DNA of 50,551 bases. It comes from Alphaproteobacteria bacterium (GTDB lineage Bacteria > Pseudomonadota > Alphaproteobacteria > Sphingomonadales > Kordiimonadaceae). The DNA lies in NCBI GenBank assembly GCA_021774695.1, contig JAJFIU010000160.1, forward strand, positions 1 to 50,551, written 5' to 3'. The notes below the pieces were generated by a model that was not told the DNA's origin, made no database searches, and was given only the letters and a program-made list of their open reading frames with translations. Of this stretch, positions 25,007-35,302 are shown piece by piece; the first letter of the stretch is position 1; the number at the start of each line of letters is the position of its first letter. The position numbers were made by a program, and so were the translations under genes.

Positions 25007-25766
25007 ACTGTTGTATTCGGTATACAGCCTTACACTGCTCGGACTGTTAATTGTTTTGTCCGCCATCAAAATACTGCGGGAGTATGAACGCGGTGTGATT
25101 TTTCTGCTGGGTCGGTTTTGGCGGGTAAAAGGGCCAGGCCTGATCATCGTCATTCCAATCATTCAGAAAATGGTTCGAGTTGACCTTCGCACGATGGTCA
25201 TGGATGTGCCGGAACAAGACGTCATCTCCAAGGACAATGTTTCTGTCAAGGTAAATGCAGTGGTTTATTACCGTGTTGTAGAGGCCAAACGGGCGATTAT
25301 TGAGGTGGAAAATTATGAATACGCTACCAGTCAACTGGCTCAGACTACCCTGCGCTCGGTACTTGGCCAGCATGCGCTCGATGAAATGTTGTCGGAGAGG
25401 GATCGTCTAAACGACGATATCAGACAAATTCTCGACGACCAAACGGATGCATGGGGCATCAAGGTTTTGAACGTTGAGCTTAAGCATGTTGACCTCGATC
25501 CCACCATGGTAAGGGCAATCGCAAAGGAGGCAGAAGCAGAACGTTTACGCCGAGCCAAAGTCATTTCTGCCAAAGGCGAGGCTCAAGCCGCCAGCGACAT
25601 ATACGAAGCCGCAAAAATATTGCACCAGCAGCCAGAGGCGATGCAAATTCGCTATCTGACCGCACTACCGGAAATCGTTGGCGAACGCTCCTCTACAATT
25701 ATTTTTCCGCTGCCAATGGATCTGATAAACGCGTGGTCATCACGCCCACCAAAAGAGGAAACATAA
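24996..25766 (+). CDS. Slipin / stomatin-family membrane protein (SPFH domain)
   Basis: The 256-residue protein has one N-terminal membrane segment ([17 protein letters not shown]) followed by the SPFH domain: [36 protein letters not shown], the [19 protein letters not shown] helix, and the coiled-coil segment [20 protein letters not shown]. Slipins form membrane oligomers tied to lipid microdomains and stress tolerance. The C-terminal hydrophobic tail ([16 protein letters not shown]) is the region NfeD partners cleave. Its start overlaps the nfeD stop by 11 bp, indicating translational coupling. Confidence 0.95.
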   Translation: MPFELLYSVYSLTLLGLLIVLSAIKILREYERGVIFLLGRFWRVKGPGLIIVIPIIQKMVRVDLRTMVMDVPEQDVISKDNVSVKVNAVVYYRVVEAKRAIIEVENYEYATSQLAQTTLRSVLGQHALDEMLSERDRLNDDIRQILDDQTDAWGIKVLNVELKHVDLDPTMVRAIAKEAEAERLRRAKVISAKGEAQAASDIYEAAKILHQQPEAMQIRYLTALPEIVGERSSTIIFPLPMDLINAWSSRPPKEET

Positions 25767-25832
25767 TCCAAACCACCAAGTATACTCCCAGCTTCTCTAA
25801 GGTGCAGATGGCGCTTGTAACGTGAAGTGCGA

Positions 25833-26696
25833 TCAAGGCGACCGGTCCGTCAAATTATTGGTTTTACTGCGATTGGGACTATAAACGAGCCAATAAACAA
25901 GAGCGACAAACCCCCCGCCGCCAACGATGTTGCCGGCTGTCACGACGCCAAGATTACGCAGAAAGCCGCCAATTTGCCATTCGATCCCCTCAGCCATCAT
26001 TGCAACCGGGATCGTATACATGTTAGCAACCGAGTGCTCAAAGCCGAGACCAACAAAAGCAGAAATTGGCAACAAAATGGCAACGATCTTGTCAGTCACG
26101 CTACGCGCAGAAAAACAAAGCCAGACGGAGAGACAAACCAAAACATTGCACAAAATACCGCGAAAAAACGCCTCCATAAAGGTCAATTCCAGTTTTGCGG
26201 CGGCAATTGAATTTGCTGTCTCACCAACCATCCCATCCGCGAGGTTGAGAACACCTGAAAGCACAACTAAAATGGCAGTTCCAAGAGCGCCGACCAGGTT
26301 GCCCAAATAAACGATGACCCAGTTACGCAGGAGTTGTAAGCCGCTAATTTTGCGATCAGCCCATGCCATAACAATAAGATTGTTACCGGTGAACAATTCG
26401 CCGCCGCCAACCACCACAAGAACAAGTCCTAGAGAGAATGCTATGCCACCAACAAACCGGCTGGGTCCAAAACCCAAGCCACTGTTCGTTAGAACTAATG
26501 TGTAGAATATCGCGCCGAAAGCGATAAAAGCGCCAGCAAGGATGCCCAGTGTAAATGTTTGACCGCCTGGCTGCGCTACCTTCGCAACAGCAGCCTCTTC
26601 AACCCGCCGGGCGATTTGCGTCGGCGTATATGCTTCAAAGCCGAATTCTGATGGCTCAACGTTTTTTTTTACCTCCGACTCTAAATGAACAGGCAT
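25833..26696 (-). CDS. Formate/nitrite transporter (FNT) family channel
   Basis: The 287-residue protein has six membrane segments with FNT signatures: the amphipathic entry helix AYTPTQIARRVEEAAVAK, GGELFTGNNLIV, CNVLVCLSVWLC, and GFEHSVANMY with the central His of the pore. A GAGGAAG ribosome site precedes the ATG. The family passes formate, nitrite or hydrosulfide. A formate dehydrogenase is encoded 5.5 kb away, with pyruvate and acetate genes between, so formate is the most likely cargo (inference). The nearest FNR box (26847-26860) is about 150 bp upstream, but its -10 on this strand is poor. Confidence 0.92.
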   Translation of the reverse strand: MPVHLESEVKKNVEPSEFGFEAYTPTQIARRVEEAAVAKVAQPGGQTFTLGILAGAFIAFGAIFYTLVLTNSGLGFGPSRFVGGIAFSLGLVLVVVGGGELFTGNNLIVMAWADRKISGLQLLRNWVIVYLGNLVGALGTAILVVLSGVLNLADGMVGETANSIAAAKLELTFMEAFFRGILCNVLVCLSVWLCFSARSVTDKIVAILLPISAFVGLGFEHSVANMYTIPVAMMAEGIEWQIGGFLRNLGVVTAGNIVGGGGFVALVYWLVYSPNRSKTNNLTDRSP

Positions 26697-27051
26697 CTCA
26701 CTTCCTCCAAGGCTTGTTTTTGGTGAATAATCTACTCAACCGAACGACCCAACAGTGAATGCAAACATAGCATCACCACTATGGCCGCGCTGAATGGACT
26801 TCGTCAAAGCAGCGGTATGGTTGTAAGCGGTGTAACAATCGGGACATTGACCGAAATCAACCCACCTGTGCGTAGACGATAGTAGAGTGGCAAATGATAT
26901 CAATTAGGCAAACTGCCGTTAACAGATAAGCATCGTTTATGAAGACGAAACATGAAGTTGTTCTATTCTTCTGCGATATCATGCTCAGGGCCGTCCCGGT
27001 CATTGGCAACGGGAAAATTGCACCAAAATCTGTCCACCAGAGAATGAGAGC
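26697..27051. other. 355-bp divergent intergenic region between the FNT gene and the acs-pdh operon
   Basis: No gene is supported; short frames here lack ribosome sites. The only clear element is the FNR box at 26847-26860. The leader of the acs gene would be about 157 bases if transcription starts at the position that box predicts. No strong hairpin or repeat was noticed. Confidence 0.6.
26847..26860 (+). promoter_or_regulatory. FNR/FixK box of the acs-pdhABC-acp operon (may also serve the FNT gene)
   Basis: TTGACCGAAATCAA matches 9 of 10 positions. Rightward, TAGAGT at 26883-26888 is exactly at the -10 position of a promoter with the box at -41.5. Leftward the matching position lacks a usable -10. 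Confidence 0.7.
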
Positions 27052-28836
27052 ATGACAGTTCCAACCAAAAGTTTCCCCAGTGAGGAGTTGATCAAAAAGC
27101 CGTCGCTCTTCGGAGCAGTTCCGCCAAATATGCGCAACTACGATAACCTTTGCGCGTCCTTTTGCTGGGAGACTGCACGGAACCAGATTGACGGCTTGTC
27201 CGGCGGAGCCCTCAATATCGCCCATGAGGCAGTTGATAGGCATGTGTTGAGCGGTCGCGGGCAACACTGCGCGCTGCGTTGTCTCGCCAAATCAGGCGCG
27301 TGTCGCGATATTTCTTATACCGATCTCAAGCGCGCCACCGACCGTTTTGCCCACGTACTTGCCGACCTTGGGGCGAAGCCCGGCGATACGGTATTTTCGC
27401 TTCTTGGGCGGGTGCCCGAGCTATATATTACGGCGCTTGGTGCCCTCAAGGCCGGAGCGGTCTTCTGTCCCCTGTTCTCGGCGTTCGGTCCCGAGCCAGT
27501 GCAATCTCGCATGACGATCGGCAAAGCAAAAATACTCATAACCACAACAAACTACTATCAGCGCAAGGTGGCTCCTTGGCGCACAAAGCTGCAAAGCCTG
27601 CAACATGTTCTTATCATCGATGCACACGGAGCACCCCCAGAAGGCACCCTCGATTTAGATGTTTTACTCGCGAGCGCGCCAGCCGTTTTCGAAATCGTGC
27701 ACACTCAGCCAGAGGACCCGGCGCTCCTGCATTTTACCAGCGGCACTACTGGCAAACCCAAAGGCGCGCTCCATGTCCACGAAGCGGTAGTTGCGCATCA
27801 TATGACTGCCCGGTACGCCCTTGATCTCCATCCGGACGATATTTATTGGTGCACCGCCGACCCAGGCTGGGTAACCGGCACCTCATACGGCATCGTGGCG
27901 CCGCTTACCAACGGTGTCACCATGATTGTCGATGAAGCCGAATTTGATCCCGGTCGCTGGTACGAAATTCTCGAACGAGAAAGAGTTACTGTTTGGTATA
28001 CTGCCCCCACTGCTATCCGCATGCTCATGAAAGCAGGGCCTGAACTGGCACAGCAGCGCGATCTCAGCCGCCTGCGTTTCATGGCGAGTGTCGGCGAGCC
28101 CCTTAACCCCGAGGCCATTTTGTGGTCGAAGCACGCCTTCGGCGAGCCGTTTCACGACAACTGGTGGCAGACCGAAACCGGCGGTATCATGATTGCCAAT
28201 TATGCCGTTATGGACATCAAACCCGGTTCCATGGGCAAGCCACTGCCAGGGATAACAGCAGCAATTGTGGAACGCGCCAACGGCGAGGGTGTGAAAATTG
28301 TTAACACCCCTATGATGGTAGGGGAGCTGGCCCTGCGTGCTGGATGGCCTTCCATGTTTCGCGGCTATCTGGGCGAAGAGACGCGGTATAAAGCGTGTTT
28401 CGCCGACGGTTGGTATTTAAGCGGCGACCTCGCCATGTGTGACGCCGACGGCTATTTCTGGTTTGTTGGGCGCGCGGACGATGTGATCAAGTCTGCCGGG
28501 CATTTGATCGGTCCATTTGAAGTTGAAAGCACATTGCTGAAACACTCTGCAGTTGCCGAAGCTGCCGTTATTGGCATTCCCGACGAACGCGCTGGCGAGG
28601 TTGTTAAGGCCTTTGTCGCCCTGAAACCGGAATATGAAGCATCGGAAGAGCTGCGACGGGATATCCTGGGACACGCCCGTAAACACCTGGGGCCTGCCGT
28701 TGCGCCCCGCACCGTCGCATTTGCAGACGACTTGCCGAAAACCCGGTCAGGCAAAATCATGCGCCGCCTTTTGAAAGCGCACGAACTGGGGCTGCCCGAG
28801 GGCGACACCTCTACGCTGGAGAAGATGACATCATGA
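27052..28836 (+). CDS. acs: Acetyl-CoA synthetase (AMP-forming acyl-CoA ligase)
   Basis: The 594-residue protein has the AMP-binding signature [10 protein letters not shown], the acetyl-CoA synthetase segment [12 protein letters not shown], the WWQTETGG motif, and the catalytic Lys in [10 protein letters not shown], whose acetylation silences Acs in many bacteria. It makes acetyl-CoA from acetate, CoA and ATP. It is shorter than classical Acs (about 650 residues) and closer to the AcsA form. Its stop overlaps the start of the E1-alpha gene (ATGA), so acetate activation and pyruvate oxidation are translated together. That is an unusual pairing, because both supply acetyl-CoA. The operon has an upstream FNR box. 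Confidence 0.93.
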   Translation: MTVPTKSFPSEELIKKPSLFGAVPPNMRNYDNLCASFCWETARNQIDGLSGGALNIAHEAVDRHVLSGRGQHCALRCLAKSGACRDISYTDLKRATDRFAHVLADLGAKPGDTVFSLLGRVPELYITALGALKAGAVFCPLFSAFGPEPVQSRMTIGKAKILITTTNYYQRKVAPWRTKLQSLQHVLIIDAHGAPPEGTLDLDVLLASAPAVFEIVHTQPEDPALLHFTSGTTGKPKGALHVHEAVVAHHMTARYALDLHPDDIYWCTADPGWVTGTSYGIVAPLTNGVTMIVDEAEFDPGRWYEILERERVTVWYTAPTAIRMLMKAGPELAQQRDLSRLRFMASVGEPLNPEAILWSKHAFGEPFHDNWWQTETGGIMIANYAVMDIKPGSMGKPLPGITAAIVERANGEGVKIVNTPMMVGELALRAGWPSMFRGYLGEETRYKACFADGWYLSGDLAMCDADGYFWFVGRADDVIKSAGHLIGPFEVESTLLKHSAVAEAAVIGIPDERAGEVVKAFVALKPEYEASEELRRDILGHARKHLGPAVAPRTVAFADDLPKTRSGKIMRRLLKAHELGLPEGDTSTLEKMTS

Positions 28837-29828
28837 CCCCCGCAAAAAAAGCCAAGCTCCACCTGAATCGCGGCAATGCACTTGACCGGCTCAAAATGAT
28901 GATCCGCATCCGCCGGTTCGAGGAAAAGTGCGCCGAACTCTACACGCAAGAAAAAATTCGTGGCTTCCTGCATCTTTATGTCGGCGAGGAGGCGATTGCC
29001 ACCGGTGTAATGCCTGCGCTCAATACGGATGACGCCGTCGTTGCAACCTACCGCGAACATGGTCATGCACTCGCTCGCGGCCTACCGATGAATGCAGTGA
29101 TGGCCGAGATGTATGGCAAGCATGAAGGTTGCAGCCGTGGCCGCGGCGGCTCAATGCACCTGTTTCATGAGCCCACCCGTTTTTATGGTGGGAATGCTAT
29201 TGTCGGTGGTGGTTTGCCCATAGCTGTTGGTTTGGCGCTGGCCGACAAGATGCTTGGTCATCAAAGGGTAACAGCCTGTTTCTTCGGTGAAGGTGCGGCT
29301 GCAGAAGGTGAGTTCCATGAAAGCCTTAATCTGGCAGCTTTGTGGAAACTGCCGGTACTTTTCATTTGCGAAAATAATCTCTATGCGATGGGAACTGCGC
29401 TGGCTCGTTCTGAATCCGAAACTGACATTCATACGAAGGCCGCTAGCTACAAGTTGCCGTCCGAATCGATTGACGGAATGAATGTGGTAAACGTTGAAGC
29501 CGCCGCCCGCCGCGCGGTCGCCGCCATCCGCGCCGACCAGGGGCCCTATTTTCTCGAATATCGCACCTACCGATTTCGGGCGCACTCGATGTTTGATGCC
29601 CAGCTTTACCGCGGGGCAGACGAAACCAAAGAATGGGAGGCCAAAGGTCCCATCGTCCGCTTCCGGGACTGGGCAGTGACCGCAGGTCTGATCCATGCCG
29701 CCGACGTTGAAGCGATCGAACAGGAAGTATCTGGTGAGATTGCCAAGGCCGTCGCTTTTGCCGAGGCCGGGACCTGGGAACCGGTCAGAGAGTTGACCCG
29801 CGACGTGATCGCCGGAGGAAAATTATGA
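28833..29828 (+). CDS. pdhA: Pyruvate dehydrogenase E1 component, alpha subunit
   Basis: The 331-residue protein is a typical E1-alpha: [37 protein letters not shown] at the N-terminus, the segment [11 protein letters not shown], and the thiamine diphosphate motif [31 protein letters not shown] (GDG-type with NN end, here starting GEG). It decarboxylates pyruvate with the beta subunit encoded next, in an alpha2-beta2 arrangement. It overlaps both neighbours by 4 bp. A closely related 2-oxoacid or acetoin dehydrogenase cannot be excluded by eye. Confidence 0.9.
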   Translation: MTPAKKAKLHLNRGNALDRLKMMIRIRRFEEKCAELYTQEKIRGFLHLYVGEEAIATGVMPALNTDDAVVATYREHGHALARGLPMNAVMAEMYGKHEGCSRGRGGSMHLFHEPTRFYGGNAIVGGGLPIAVGLALADKMLGHQRVTACFFGEGAAAEGEFHESLNLAALWKLPVLFICENNLYAMGTALARSESETDIHTKAASYKLPSESIDGMNVVNVEAAARRAVAAIRADQGPYFLEYRTYRFRAHSMFDAQLYRGADETKEWEAKGPIVRFRDWAVTAGLIHAADVEAIEQEVSGEIAKAVAFAEAGTWEPVRELTRDVIAGGKL

Positions 29829-30802
29829 CCGAATTGTCATACCGTGATGCCGTTCGCCAAGCGCTAATTGATGCGCTGAACGCAGACGAGCGCGTCTTCC
29901 TGATGGGCGAAGATGTCGGCAGCTACGGCGGCTGTTATGCGGTCAGTAAGGGCTTACTTGAAGAGTTTGGGCCTGAGCGCATCCGCGATACACCGCTTTC
30001 GGAATCAGGATTTACGGGTGCCGGCATCGGTGCAGCCCTTGGCGGGCTGCGGCCCATCGTCGAGATCATGACGGTTAATTTTTCGCTCCTCGCGCTTGAC
30101 CAGATTATGAACAATGCTGCCACCATCCGGCATATGTCAGGCGGCCAGTTCAATGTCCCCTTGGTTATTAGAATGGCAACCGGCGCAGGGCGGCAGCTTG
30201 CTGCACAGCATTCTCACAGCTTAGAAGGTTGGTATGCCCATATCCCGGGCATAAAGGTGCTAGCCCCCGCGACCATCGACGATGCTTACGGCATGCTGGG
30301 CGCTGCGCTTGCTGACCCCGATCCAGTGCTTATTTTTGAGAATGTCATGCTGTACAATCGCGCTGGCACACGGAGCGACACAACTGTTGATATTACGTCG
30401 GCCGCAGTGCGCCGGGCCGGGAAAGACATAACACTCATCACATACGGCGGGTCGTTATGGAAAACACTGGAGGCCGCAGAGGTTTTGGCCAGCGAGGGGA
30501 TTGATGCCGAAGTGATCGACCTCAGGGTTCTGCGGCCATTGGATGACGCCACGATCCTCGGATCGGTCGCGAATACCCGCCGTGCTGTCATTATCGATGA
30601 GGGTTGGCGCTCCGGCAGTCTAGCTGCCGAGATCAGTGCGCGGATCATGGAAAGCGTATTTTGGGAACTGGATGCGCCCGTGGGCCGTGTCTGTACAGCG
30701 GAGGTGCCGATCCCCTATCCCAAACACCTTGAAGATGCTGCCCTGCCGCAAGTGCCGGGGATTGTCGCTGCCGCCAAAGCAACTTTTGGTACGACAAAAT
30801 GA
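29825..30802 (+). CDS. pdhB: Pyruvate dehydrogenase E1 component, beta subunit
   Basis: The 325-residue protein has the E1-beta pattern: [31 protein letters not shown], the segment [23 protein letters not shown], a [18 protein letters not shown] stretch, and the C-terminal [13 protein letters not shown] with [15 protein letters not shown]. It completes the thiamine-dependent E1 with the alpha subunit. Start and stop overlap neighbouring genes by 4 bp. No E3 (lipoamide dehydrogenase) gene is in the window, so this complex must share E3 from elsewhere. Confidence 0.92.
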   Translation: MTELSYRDAVRQALIDALNADERVFLMGEDVGSYGGCYAVSKGLLEEFGPERIRDTPLSESGFTGAGIGAALGGLRPIVEIMTVNFSLLALDQIMNNAATIRHMSGGQFNVPLVIRMATGAGRQLAAQHSHSLEGWYAHIPGIKVLAPATIDDAYGMLGAALADPDPVLIFENVMLYNRAGTRSDTTVDITSAAVRRAGKDITLITYGGSLWKTLEAAEVLASEGIDAEVIDLRVLRPLDDATILGSVANTRRAVIIDEGWRSGSLAAEISARIMESVFWELDAPVGRVCTAEVPIPYPKHLEDAALPQVPGIVAAAKATFGTTK

Positions 30803-31959
30803 GCATGTTTTGCATGCCGTCCCTGGGTGCCGACATGGAAGCAGGCACGCTCGTTGAATGGCTCAAAGCACCCGGCGACACGATCACACGCGGCGACATT
30901 ATTGCCGTGATCGAAACGCAAAAAGGCGCGATCGAGATTGAGGTATTTGAAGACGGCGAGCTTACGGCCCTTCTGGTAGAGCCCGGCATGAAGGTACCTG
31001 TTGGCACACCGATCGCTGTTATCAACGGTGAACCGGAACCGGCGGCCGAAGCATCCTCTGCAGCACCCTCGAGCACTGAACCTTCCGTCGAGCCATCCCC
31101 GGTGCCAGTATCTCGCGCGCCGTCAAAACCCGATGTACGGTTAGCGAGGACACAAGCAAGAATCTCTCCAGCAGCGCGGCGCATCGCGGCGGAACAAGGA
31201 ATCGACCTCACCGGGATGACAGGTACTGGTCCGGAAGGCGCGGTCATTTCAGCAGATGTCCCAAGCCATGCGCCGACACATTCGCGCGGCCTTGATCTCG
31301 TCGAAATGCGCAAGGCGATCGCGGCGGCGATGGCGCGGTCAAAGCGTGAAATTCCCCACTATTATCTCAGTCATACGATCGACCTGACACACGCGCAGAT
31401 CTGGCTGGAACAAACCAACGCCGAACGACGTCCTGCCGAGCGGCTTCTAATGGGCGCGCTATTTCTCAAGGCTTCTGCCCTTGCTGTGGCCGAACGGCCA
31501 GGATTCAACGGGTTTTATACAGAAGACCGTTTTCAACCAAGCGACGCCGTTCACACCGGTGTCGCCGTATCGATCCGCGGAGGCGGTCTGGTATCACCCG
31601 CTCTACGTGATGCGAACATACTGTCACTAACCGATTTGATGGCCAAAATGCGCGATCTGGTGAACCGTGCGCGCAAAGGCCAGCTGCGCAGTTCGGAGCT
31701 TACCGACGCGACCGTGACCATCTCCAGCCTGGGCGAACGCGGGGTCGAGCAGCTCTACGGCGTTATTTACCCGCCCCAGGTTGCGCTCATTGGATTTGGC
31801 GCGGTTATCCAAAAACCAATGGTCATAGAGGGTACAGTGCTGCCCCGCTCGACGGTTGCCATTACTCTTGCCGCTGACCACCGTGTCAGCGACGGCCAGG
31901 CCGGTGCGCGACTGCTCAACGATATAAATAAACTTTTGCAAAGGCCGGAGACGTTATGA
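30799..31959 (+). CDS. pdhC: Dihydrolipoamide acetyltransferase (E2), single lipoyl domain
   Basis: The 386-residue protein has one N-terminal lipoyl domain with the lipoylated Lys42 ([10 protein letters not shown]), an Ala/Pro/Ser-rich linker (about 77-112), a peripheral-subunit-binding domain ([17 protein letters not shown]), and the catalytic domain with DHRVSDG (His361, Asp365) near its end. It passes acetyl groups from E1 to CoA. The domain order is complete but the protein is short, as in E2s of the E1-alpha/beta type. Its stop overlaps the start of an acyl carrier protein gene by 4 bp, an unusual companion for an E2. Confidence 0.92.
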   Translation: MSMFCMPSLGADMEAGTLVEWLKAPGDTITRGDIIAVIETQKGAIEIEVFEDGELTALLVEPGMKVPVGTPIAVINGEPEPAAEASSAAPSSTEPSVEPSPVPVSRAPSKPDVRLARTQARISPAARRIAAEQGIDLTGMTGTGPEGAVISADVPSHAPTHSRGLDLVEMRKAIAAAMARSKREIPHYYLSHTIDLTHAQIWLEQTNAERRPAERLLMGALFLKASALAVAERPGFNGFYTEDRFQPSDAVHTGVAVSIRGGGLVSPALRDANILSLTDLMAKMRDLVNRARKGQLRSSELTDATVTISSLGERGVEQLYGVIYPPQVALIGFGAVIQKPMVIEGTVLPRSTVAITLAADHRVSDGQAGARLLNDINKLLQRPETL

Positions 31960-32201
31960 CCGTAGATGAAATCAAAGCCGCCTTTCTTGAGGCTCTAAAC
32001 CGGGTTGCACCCGAGATAGACGTGAATGACCTGGATCCCATCGAGGACCTTCGGGATGCATTCGATCTGGATTCCATGGACATCCTCAATCTGACGATTG
32101 AGCTTCATGACACACTCGGCGCCGACATCCCCGAAGCCGATGTGCGCAAGCTGACAACAATGGCTAGCGCCATTGATTATCTGGAAAAGCTTTTGGGTTG
32201 A
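31956..32201 (+). CDS. Acyl carrier protein-like protein
   Basis: The 81-residue acidic protein has the phosphopantetheine attachment site in FDLDSMDIL (Ser40), in the DSM form seen in specialised carrier proteins in place of the DSL of fatty-acid ACP. The helix pattern fits the four-helix ACP fold. It is the last gene of the acs-pdhABC operon and overlaps E2 by 4 bp. It could accept acetyl or another acyl group from E2 or Acs, or modulate the complex; neither is known. It is not next to fatty-acid synthesis genes, so it is probably not the housekeeping ACP. Its stop is 4 bp from the convergent formate dehydrogenase stop. Confidence 0.9.
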   Translation: MTVDEIKAAFLEALNRVAPEIDVNDLDPIEDLRDAFDLDSMDILNLTIELHDTLGADIPEADVRKLTTMASAIDYLEKLLG

Positions 32202-32205
32202 CGCT

Positions 32206-34866
32206 TTATGTCAGCTTCTGAACGCGCACCGCCGTCAGCTTGTATTCCGGCGCCCCAACCATCCTGTCACGATGCGGGCTCGTTACCCTGTTGATATGGC
32301 GTTCAGGGTCATGGAATGTTGAAAAAACCCGGCCTTTCGGCAAACGCTCATCAATATGAACAGGCAGGTCCGCCGAACCGTATCGGCTTACCAACTGCAC
32401 TATTTCACCTTCAGACAAGTTCATATCACCTGCATCCTTGGGCGAAATATCGAGTGTGTCAGTCGGTCGCAGCGCAAGGTTTGCCGACCGCCGCGTCATC
32501 GTGCCCACATTGAACTGATACAAGTTCCGCCCGGTAGTCAGAATAAGGGGGAAAGCTTCATCGGTGATTTCCGGGGACGGATGATAGGAAAGACGGCGCA
32601 GTTTGGTTTTCACACCGTGCCCAAATGCCGTTTGATGTAATATTTCGGTACCTGCGTGACCTTCATCCGGGCACGGCCACTGCATGCCGCCGTTTTCCAT
32701 GCGGGCATAACTTATGCCTCCAGCGGCAGGCCAAACGTCGCGAATTTCATCCCATATATCCTCGGGCGACGCATAATCGAAGGAATCTGCAAACCCCATA
32801 TGGGCGGCTAGCGCGCAAACGATATCCCAGTCCGCCCGGGCCGCGCCCGGCGGGCCAATTATTTTCCGAACGCGCTGGATACGCCGCTCGGCATTCATGA
32901 ACGTGCCGTCTTTTTCCAGCGCCGAGACCGCCGGCAGAAAGACATGGCCAAACTGGCTAGCAGTTTCCGTCATGAATAGATCAAGGACAATGATATGATC
33001 GATCTTTTCAAGGGCCTGCTTAACAGCGGTTTCGTTCGCTAACGTTGCCGCGATATCATACCCAACCACGATCAGCGCCTTCAGCTTGCCCTCGGCAGCG
33101 GCGTCAATCATTTCCATCAGATGAAGGCCGCGCCCTGTGGGAAGAGGGGAACCCCATGCCTGTTCAAACGCCGGGCGGGCATCTTTTACCGGCTGCGCGC
33201 CCGCCATAATGCCAGGGTCGCAGCCCATGTGGGCGGTACCCTGAACATTGTTCTGGCCGCGCAAGGGGTTAATTCCGGCGCCGGGCACGCCAATGTTGCC
33301 GGTAATCAGCGCGAGATTAACAAGACCCATCACCCCTTCGGTGCCTTGCACATGTTCGGTAATCCCAAGCCCATGCGCGCAGTATCCCGGCTTTGCAGTG
33401 GCATACAGCCGAGCAGCGGCGCGGATGTCTTCTGCCGAAACCTCGCAGATATCCGCCGCGCGTTCCGGCGTCCAATCCGCAACATGCGCAGAATATTCTT
33501 CAAACTCTTCTATCCGGGCATTCACAAAACGCTGGTCGTGCAAGCCTTCAGAGATGATGGTGTTGGCAATCGCATTCTGTAGTGGAATATCAGTGCCGGG
33601 CTTGAGTGCGAGATGGATCGTAGCGATTTCTGCCAACCCGGTCTTTCGGGGGTCGATGACGATCAACTTGGCACCGCCCCTTAGCACATGTTGGCGAATA
33701 CGGGCACCCACAACCGGGTGACATTCGAGCGGGTTGGCGCCTGCAACGAGAATGGTTGACGCAAGCTCGATATCGTCAAAACTGTTGGTGGCGGCTCCTG
33801 CCCCAAGAGTCATTTTCATCGCGGCGGCGGTCGGTGTGTGACACACGCGGGCACAGCAATCGATATTGTTGGTGCCGATGACCAGCCGGGCGAATTTCTG
33901 GACCAGGTAGCTGTCTTCATTTGTCGACCGGGATGATGCAAGCACACCCACCGCGTCCGGGCCGTGTGTCTCGATCACATTGTTCAGCGCGTCCGCACAC
34001 ATGCCGAGCGCAGCATCCCAATCCACTGGCTTGTACCCCTGTGTACACCGGACTTGCGGCTGCACTATCCGGTCTGGACTGTGCACAAAATCCAGCGCAT
34101 AGCGACCTTTGGCACAAGCATGTCCCTTGTTCACAGGTGCCCCGCGTGCTGGCCGAGTGGCGACTATCTGCCCTGCCGCTTCGCCGACATCAATCTCACA
34201 GCCCACACCACAGTAAGTACATGTCGTTCGTGTCCAACGTTCAGGATTGCCTGAACGAACGTCAACTAGCGCCGCGGTGGGGCAGGTATCGACACAGGCA
34301 CCGCATGCAACACAGCCACCCTCGGCAAGGAGTGCACCGTGTTTGGGCACAATTCGGCTTTCTTCTCCCCGCGCGATTTCGTGCCAGACGGATTCACCCT
34401 GGACTTCCTCGCATATGCTCACGCAGCGACGGCAATCGATACACTGATCCATGTCGACACGAATTTGCGGCATTGAGACATCAAATCGTTCAGGTGCGGG
34501 GGCCGCACCGCCTGGCACAACGTTATAGCGGCGCATCAAACGGTGCAGCGCCTTGTCTGGATACCTGTCGAAATCCTCCGGCGCAACATGCTGTGCGTAC
34601 CAGCCAATTTCGGTTTTGCGGTATTGCTCCAGCTCTGGGTTTATAGCGGTCACTGTCATGCCATCCCGGGCAGGCGTCTGGCACGCCGGCAAAAGGCCGG
34701 GCCGGTCACGAATTTCTACCAGACACATGCGGCAGGTTCCGATTGGCTCGCAACGACTATCATGGCAGATGGCGGGGATTTCTATGCCTGCCTGCAGCGC
34801 TACGGCTAGAATACTCATCCCGTCATCAGCGATGACAGTTTCTTCATCTATTTTGAATTTTACCAA
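32206..34866 (-). CDS. Molybdopterin formate dehydrogenase, catalytic subunit (Cys type)
   Basis: The 886-residue protein starts with a TTG (GGAG upstream). In order it has a [2Fe-2S] domain (CHDSRCEPIGTCRMC), a His/Cys [4Fe-4S] region, two further [4Fe-4S] clusters (CIDCRRCVSIC and CVACGACVDTCP), the MopB Fe4S motif CTYCGVGC, and the molybdopterin domains. The active-site motif CCARVCHTP matches formate dehydrogenases with Cys342 in place of selenocysteine and His343. It oxidises formate to CO2. The flavin/NAD subunits usual for the soluble NAD-dependent enzyme are not encoded next to it, so its electron acceptor is unknown. An FNR box and a good -10 precede it. Confidence 0.93.
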   Translation of the reverse strand: MVKFKIDEETVIADDGMSILAVALQAGIEIPAICHDSRCEPIGTCRMCLVEIRDRPGLLPACQTPARDGMTVTAINPELEQYRKTEIGWYAQHVAPEDFDRYPDKALHRLMRRYNVVPGGAAPAPERFDVSMPQIRVDMDQCIDCRRCVSICEEVQGESVWHEIARGEESRIVPKHGALLAEGGCVACGACVDTCPTAALVDVRSGNPERWTRTTCTYCGVGCEIDVGEAAGQIVATRPARGAPVNKGHACAKGRYALDFVHSPDRIVQPQVRCTQGYKPVDWDAALGMCADALNNVIETHGPDAVGVLASSRSTNEDSYLVQKFARLVIGTNNIDCCARVCHTPTAAAMKMTLGAGAATNSFDDIELASTILVAGANPLECHPVVGARIRQHVLRGGAKLIVIDPRKTGLAEIATIHLALKPGTDIPLQNAIANTIISEGLHDQRFVNARIEEFEEYSAHVADWTPERAADICEVSAEDIRAAARLYATAKPGYCAHGLGITEHVQGTEGVMGLVNLALITGNIGVPGAGINPLRGQNNVQGTAHMGCDPGIMAGAQPVKDARPAFEQAWGSPLPTGRGLHLMEMIDAAAEGKLKALIVVGYDIAATLANETAVKQALEKIDHIIVLDLFMTETASQFGHVFLPAVSALEKDGTFMNAERRIQRVRKIIGPPGAARADWDIVCALAAHMGFADSFDYASPEDIWDEIRDVWPAAGGISYARMENGGMQWPCPDEGHAGTEILHQTAFGHGVKTKLRRLSYHPSPEITDEAFPLILTTGRNLYQFNVGTMTRRSANLALRPTDTLDISPKDAGDMNLSEGEIVQLVSRYGSADLPVHIDERLPKGRVFSTFHDPERHINRVTSPHRDRMVGAPEYKLTAVRVQKLT

Positions 34867-34919
34867 TATAAATACTCCAGCGTATGAAAAGGATTAAACC
34901 ACACGTCGCCAAAGGTTCG

Positions 34920-34933
34920 TTGACCAACGTCAA
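34920..34933 (-). promoter_or_regulatory. FNR/FixK box and promoter of the formate dehydrogenase gene
   Basis: TTGACCAACGTCAA is a symmetric variant with 8 of 10 consensus positions. Leftward transcription from about 34885 is predicted, with TTTAAT (34898-34893) within one base of the -10 position. The leader would contain the GGAG of the TTG start. Confidence 0.72.
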
Positions 34934-35173
34934 GCACAACCCAATTGCTTGATACAAAGAGTTAAAACTGCCCTGTGCCTGTCGTTTGCAGCGAACATGT
35001 GGCAGCGTTCAGTTTGACGAGAAACCCTTCGGCCATCGTTTACCCCTCTGTTCAAATCAATTTACACAAAGCGTCCACAGTCTCATGCACGCCTGCAGAC
35101 CCTATATTAGGGCCTGTTACATCTCTTTGGAGCAGGCCAGAAGCTCCAAAGGAATCGAGGAAATAGTACCGAA

Positions 35174-35187
35174 TTGATGGTGATCAA
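35174..35187 (+). promoter_or_regulatory. FNR/FixK box (perfect) and promoter of the coiled-coil protein gene
   Basis: TTGATGGTGATCAA matches all ten positions. TAAGAT at 35210-35215 is exactly at the expected -10, giving transcription from about 35222. The gene starts at 35303. Confidence 0.85.
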
Positions 35188-35302
35188 GGATACAGTTATT
35201 GGGTAGGCTTAAGATTGCAAGAGTGCTGGAGGTTTTATCAGCACTGAGAAAAAATAGCAGCCACCATCAGGGTTAGATTTTTTGATCGAAGGAGATGACA
35301 AA

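Larger units (their letters stand above)
34867..35302. other. 436-bp region between formate dehydrogenase and the coiled-coil gene
   Basis: No gene is supported. It holds two FNR-type boxes, one facing each way (annotated separately). It also holds a strong 9-bp hairpin (35125-35133 with 35143-35151, 9-base loop) and a smaller CCCTA-TAT-TAGGG hairpin close by. Neither hairpin has a U-tract, so they are not obvious terminators. Confidence 0.6.

Noticed and set aside
30645-31313. 222-residue minus-strand frame opposite the E1-beta/E2 junction
   Set aside because: It is a shadow of two well-supported genes, rich in Ser/Thr/Ala/Gly, with no start signal.
33921-34646. 241-residue open frame on the plus strand opposite formate dehydrogenase
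   Set aside because: The opposite strand carries clear iron-sulfur motifs, and this frame is Arg/His/Pro/Ser-rich without any family resemblance.
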